Of a stretch of 64,000 bases of DNA, positions 62,397 through 64,000 are shown one piece after another. Position 1 is the first letter of the stretch. The number at the start of each line of letters is the position of its first letter. Origin of the DNA: an uncultured Lachnospiraceae bacterium (GTDB taxonomy: Bacteria; Bacillota; Clostridia; Lachnospirales; Lachnospiraceae); the NCBI GenBank assembly GCA_910578175.1, contig CAJTPF010000003.1:1-64000 (forward strand), written 5' to 3'. The translations under genes were made by a program, and so were the position numbers. The notes below the pieces were generated by a model, which was not told where the DNA came from, ran no database searches, and saw only the letters and a program-made list of their open reading frames with translations.

Positions 62397-64000
62397 GTCA
62401 TTACCCGAAACTTTTATAAAGTGAATAAATTTCTTCGCAAGCTGATACAACCTGTCTGTAGAAATCCCGTCTTCCTCCATAGCATTTTTACTTTCAGATC
62501 TCTCTATATCTTCATCGGCAGAATCTGCAACCGTCATTCCTAAAATATGTATCTCTTCCTCAAACATCCGGGTGTTTCTCTCCAGCCGCTCCTTCAGTTC
62601 CCGGCTGTCGGTCTGAACAGACATGGAAACACTCATTTTATATACCGTCAGTTCTCCGTGAATGAAGCCGAAACCCTCCGTTTCCATTTCAATCTCAACT
62701 TTTCCTTTTTCATCTCTTCCGGTTTTCAGCGTCAGGTGAATAGTCGTATTCTCCCTGCCGATTTTTGTTGGTATATAGTATGACTTCTGTGAAGCGCTCT
62801 TACGAATAAATGTTATCTGCCGGGTTCTGCCCCGAAGTTCCGCTACATCCAGCTTTCCCTCATATGAAGCCTGAGCGGTATGTTCCGCTGCCTGCTTCAT
62901 CATCTTACCGTAAGCCTTTGAAAACTCTTCTTCTCCTTCCATACCATCCAGCAGTATCTCTCCGGTCTCATCCAGCTTATCGCTTTTTTCCTCCTCATCC
63001 GCTCCCAGCAGCTTCATCATTCCTTTTCCGTTTGCCGTCATCAGACCGGAGGCTGCCAGCAGATTGGAAATGCTCGGCGTGATCCCGCTTCCCATCAGGC
63101 TGTTGATCACTTTTTCCGATACAAACCTTGCCTCTGCATCTTCTTTTATGATTTCCTCATAATATGTCTTCATAACTTCTTCGTCCGCCTGTTCCTCCGG
63201 ATCGGCATACCACATCATCTGATTTACAAACTGCTCTAAAGACTGTTCTGTCCCCCCTTCTGCCGCTGAATGCTGTAATGTCTGGGGAGAGATCATATCC
63301 ATTCCCTTATTTACAAGGGTTTCCAGATAACGGCCTTCCAGATCATCCGCTGTATCCAGAGCATCATAGCCTGCCATCCGTTCCAGTTGGACATCCAGAT
63401 TATTTTCCGGAAGGATGCGCTGTTCAGTCAGTCCCGTCTCATCATCTATGGCTGCATCCAGATGTTTTCCAATGCTCCTTGCCGCCGTCAGCAGAGACTG
63501 GATCGTCAAAGTTCCTCCCTCTTTCACAAGTTCGCCAATCGCTCTTCGATCCGCTTTTTGTATGGTATTCAGGGCACGGTAAATTCCTATATAGGTTTTT
63601 CTGTCCTCTGGCGTAATCTCTTTCTTTTTATCCAGTTTCCACAAAAACTGACTGAATTTTTCGCCGGTATCCGCCTCAATCTGACTATTGATTTCATCCA
63701 GCTTATCATTCAGCTTTCTGATATCTGTTTTTAACGGGTTGATTCCGTTGGCAATCAGATATGCCGTGGTTTTCGGGGTCATATTGTCAATCAGACGGCT
63801 GACTTCCAGATCCAGTTCCTTTACCGTCAGCAGATTTTCCCTTGTGATCTCCATCTCGTTGTAAGCAAGTATTCTTGCCGCTCTCTGATTTTCCGGAGTT
63901 TCTTCCAGTTCCAGTTCCCTCAGAATATCGTCAATGCCGGCAAATGCCTTATGAATGGAATCTCCCAGATCTCCTCTCGGCCTGGTTCCCATGGTCTCAT
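62394..64000 (-). CDS. DUF6240-like protein, 5' end outside window
   Basis: At least 532 residues of a largely helical, acidic protein: VSRLIDNMTPKTTAYLIANG, LKTDIRKLNDKLDEINSQIE, FIRKSASQKSYYIPTKIGRE and GRDEKGKVEIEMETEGFGFI. The C-terminal part resembles flagellar hook-length control (FliK) C-terminal folds, which fits its place before flagellin; this and the DUF6240 assignment are from memory of the family. The reading frame is open to the window edge, with an internal ATG at 63992, so the true start is probably outside. Confidence 0.65.
   Translation of the reverse strand, partial: ETMGTRPRGDLGDSIHKAFAGIDDILRELELEETPENQRAARILAYNEMEITRENLLTVKELDLEVSRLIDNMTPKTTAYLIANGINPLKTDIRKLNDKLDEINSQIEADTGEKFSQFLWKLDKKKEITPEDRKTYIGIYRALNTIQKADRRAIGELVKEGGTLTIQSLLTAARSIGKHLDAAIDDETGLTEQRILPENNLDVQLERMAGYDALDTADDLEGRYLETLVNKGMDMISPQTLQHSAAEGGTEQSLEQFVNQMMWYADPEEQADEEVMKTYYEEIIKEDAEARFVSEKVINSLMGSGITPSISNLLAASGLMTANGKGMMKLLGADEEEKSDKLDETGEILLDGMEGEEEFSKAYGKMMKQAAEHTAQASYEGKLDVAELRGRTRQITFIRKSASQKSYYIPTKIGRENTTIHLTLKTGRDEKGKVEIEMETEGFGFIHGELTVYKMSVSMSVQTDSRELKERLERNTRMFEEEIHILGMTVADSADEDIERSESKNAMEEDGISTDRLYQLAKKFIHFIKVSGND

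Noticed and set aside
1..64000. tRNA, rRNA, CRISPR-Cas, prophage or insertion sequence
   Set aside because: No cloverleaf with T-loop sequence, no rRNA signature, no Cas gene and no transposase was found on either strand.

Overview
The window reads as chromosome of a motile, starch-using Gram-positive anaerobe of the Clostridia, most likely the family Lachnospiraceae. The grounds are a moderate-to-low GC content, strong AGGAGG-type ribosome binding sites with frequent TTG and GTG starts, a secreted GH13 amylase with four CBM26 starch-binding modules, an S-box (SAM-I) riboswitch on metK, CotS- and CotH-type proteins, flagellin with FliS, and a BlaI/BlaR1 beta-lactam sensing locus. The species cannot be named from sequence alone. 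About 53 genes or gene remnants are called, most on the minus strand. No tRNA, rRNA, CRISPR array, insertion sequence or prophage was seen.

Region 1 (1-6.4 kb) is an accessory stretch of small, loosely spaced minus-strand genes: a Phd/YefM antitoxin whose toxin would lie outside the window, a Nudix hydrolase, a flavodoxin-like reductase, a von Willebrand A protein, a macro-domain/helix-turn-helix fusion, a P-loop kinase, a decayed stretch with the tail of a RibD/DHFR-like gene, and a soluble Hanks-type Ser/Thr kinase. Region 2 (6.4-8 kb) holds a ferredoxin and a membrane Fe-S protein facing a Crp/Fnr regulator; a dyad sits about 41 bases upstream of the predicted ferredoxin transcription start.

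Region 3 (8-14.2 kb) is a beta-lactam response locus: blaI and blaR1, then, convergent to them, a large class B penicillin-binding protein and a class D beta-lactamase pseudogene that has lost its active-site serine. Three near-identical 16-bp operators tie the two transcription units together. Region 4 (14.3-24.1 kb) has a MerR regulator, the amylase, phosphoglucomutase, a PEGA lipoprotein, a CotS-like protein and the CCA-adding enzyme.

Region 5 (24.1-39.7 kb) holds a very large GGDEF protein, an AI-2E family permease, a two-component system, metK, murA, and an apparent seven-gene unit running from two small membrane proteins through a CBS-containing pyrophosphatase, a flavin reductase and an OLD-type nuclease to shikimate kinase. 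Region 6 (39.9-47.2 kb) has MoxR, DUF58 and DUF4129 genes, a MarR regulator, a membrane-tethered protein built of ten 19-residue repeats, a TcaA-like protein and a broken FN3 protein.

Region 7 (47.2-60 kb) is glycan and cell-surface metabolism: an 850-residue surface protein, a methyltransferase, a GH133-type debranching enzyme, cysteine synthase, a GH3 hexosaminidase, a CotH-family surface protein and GlgX. Region 8 (60-64 kb) is flagellar: FliS, flagellin with a sigma-28 type promoter, and a DUF6240-like protein cut by the window edge.

The amylase, phosphoglucomutase and two different debranching enzymes together suggest starch uptake and glycogen turnover. The best leads for something undescribed are the 19-residue repeat protein, the macro/HTH plus vWA pair with its dyad, and the beta-lactam regulon with a dead class D enzyme.
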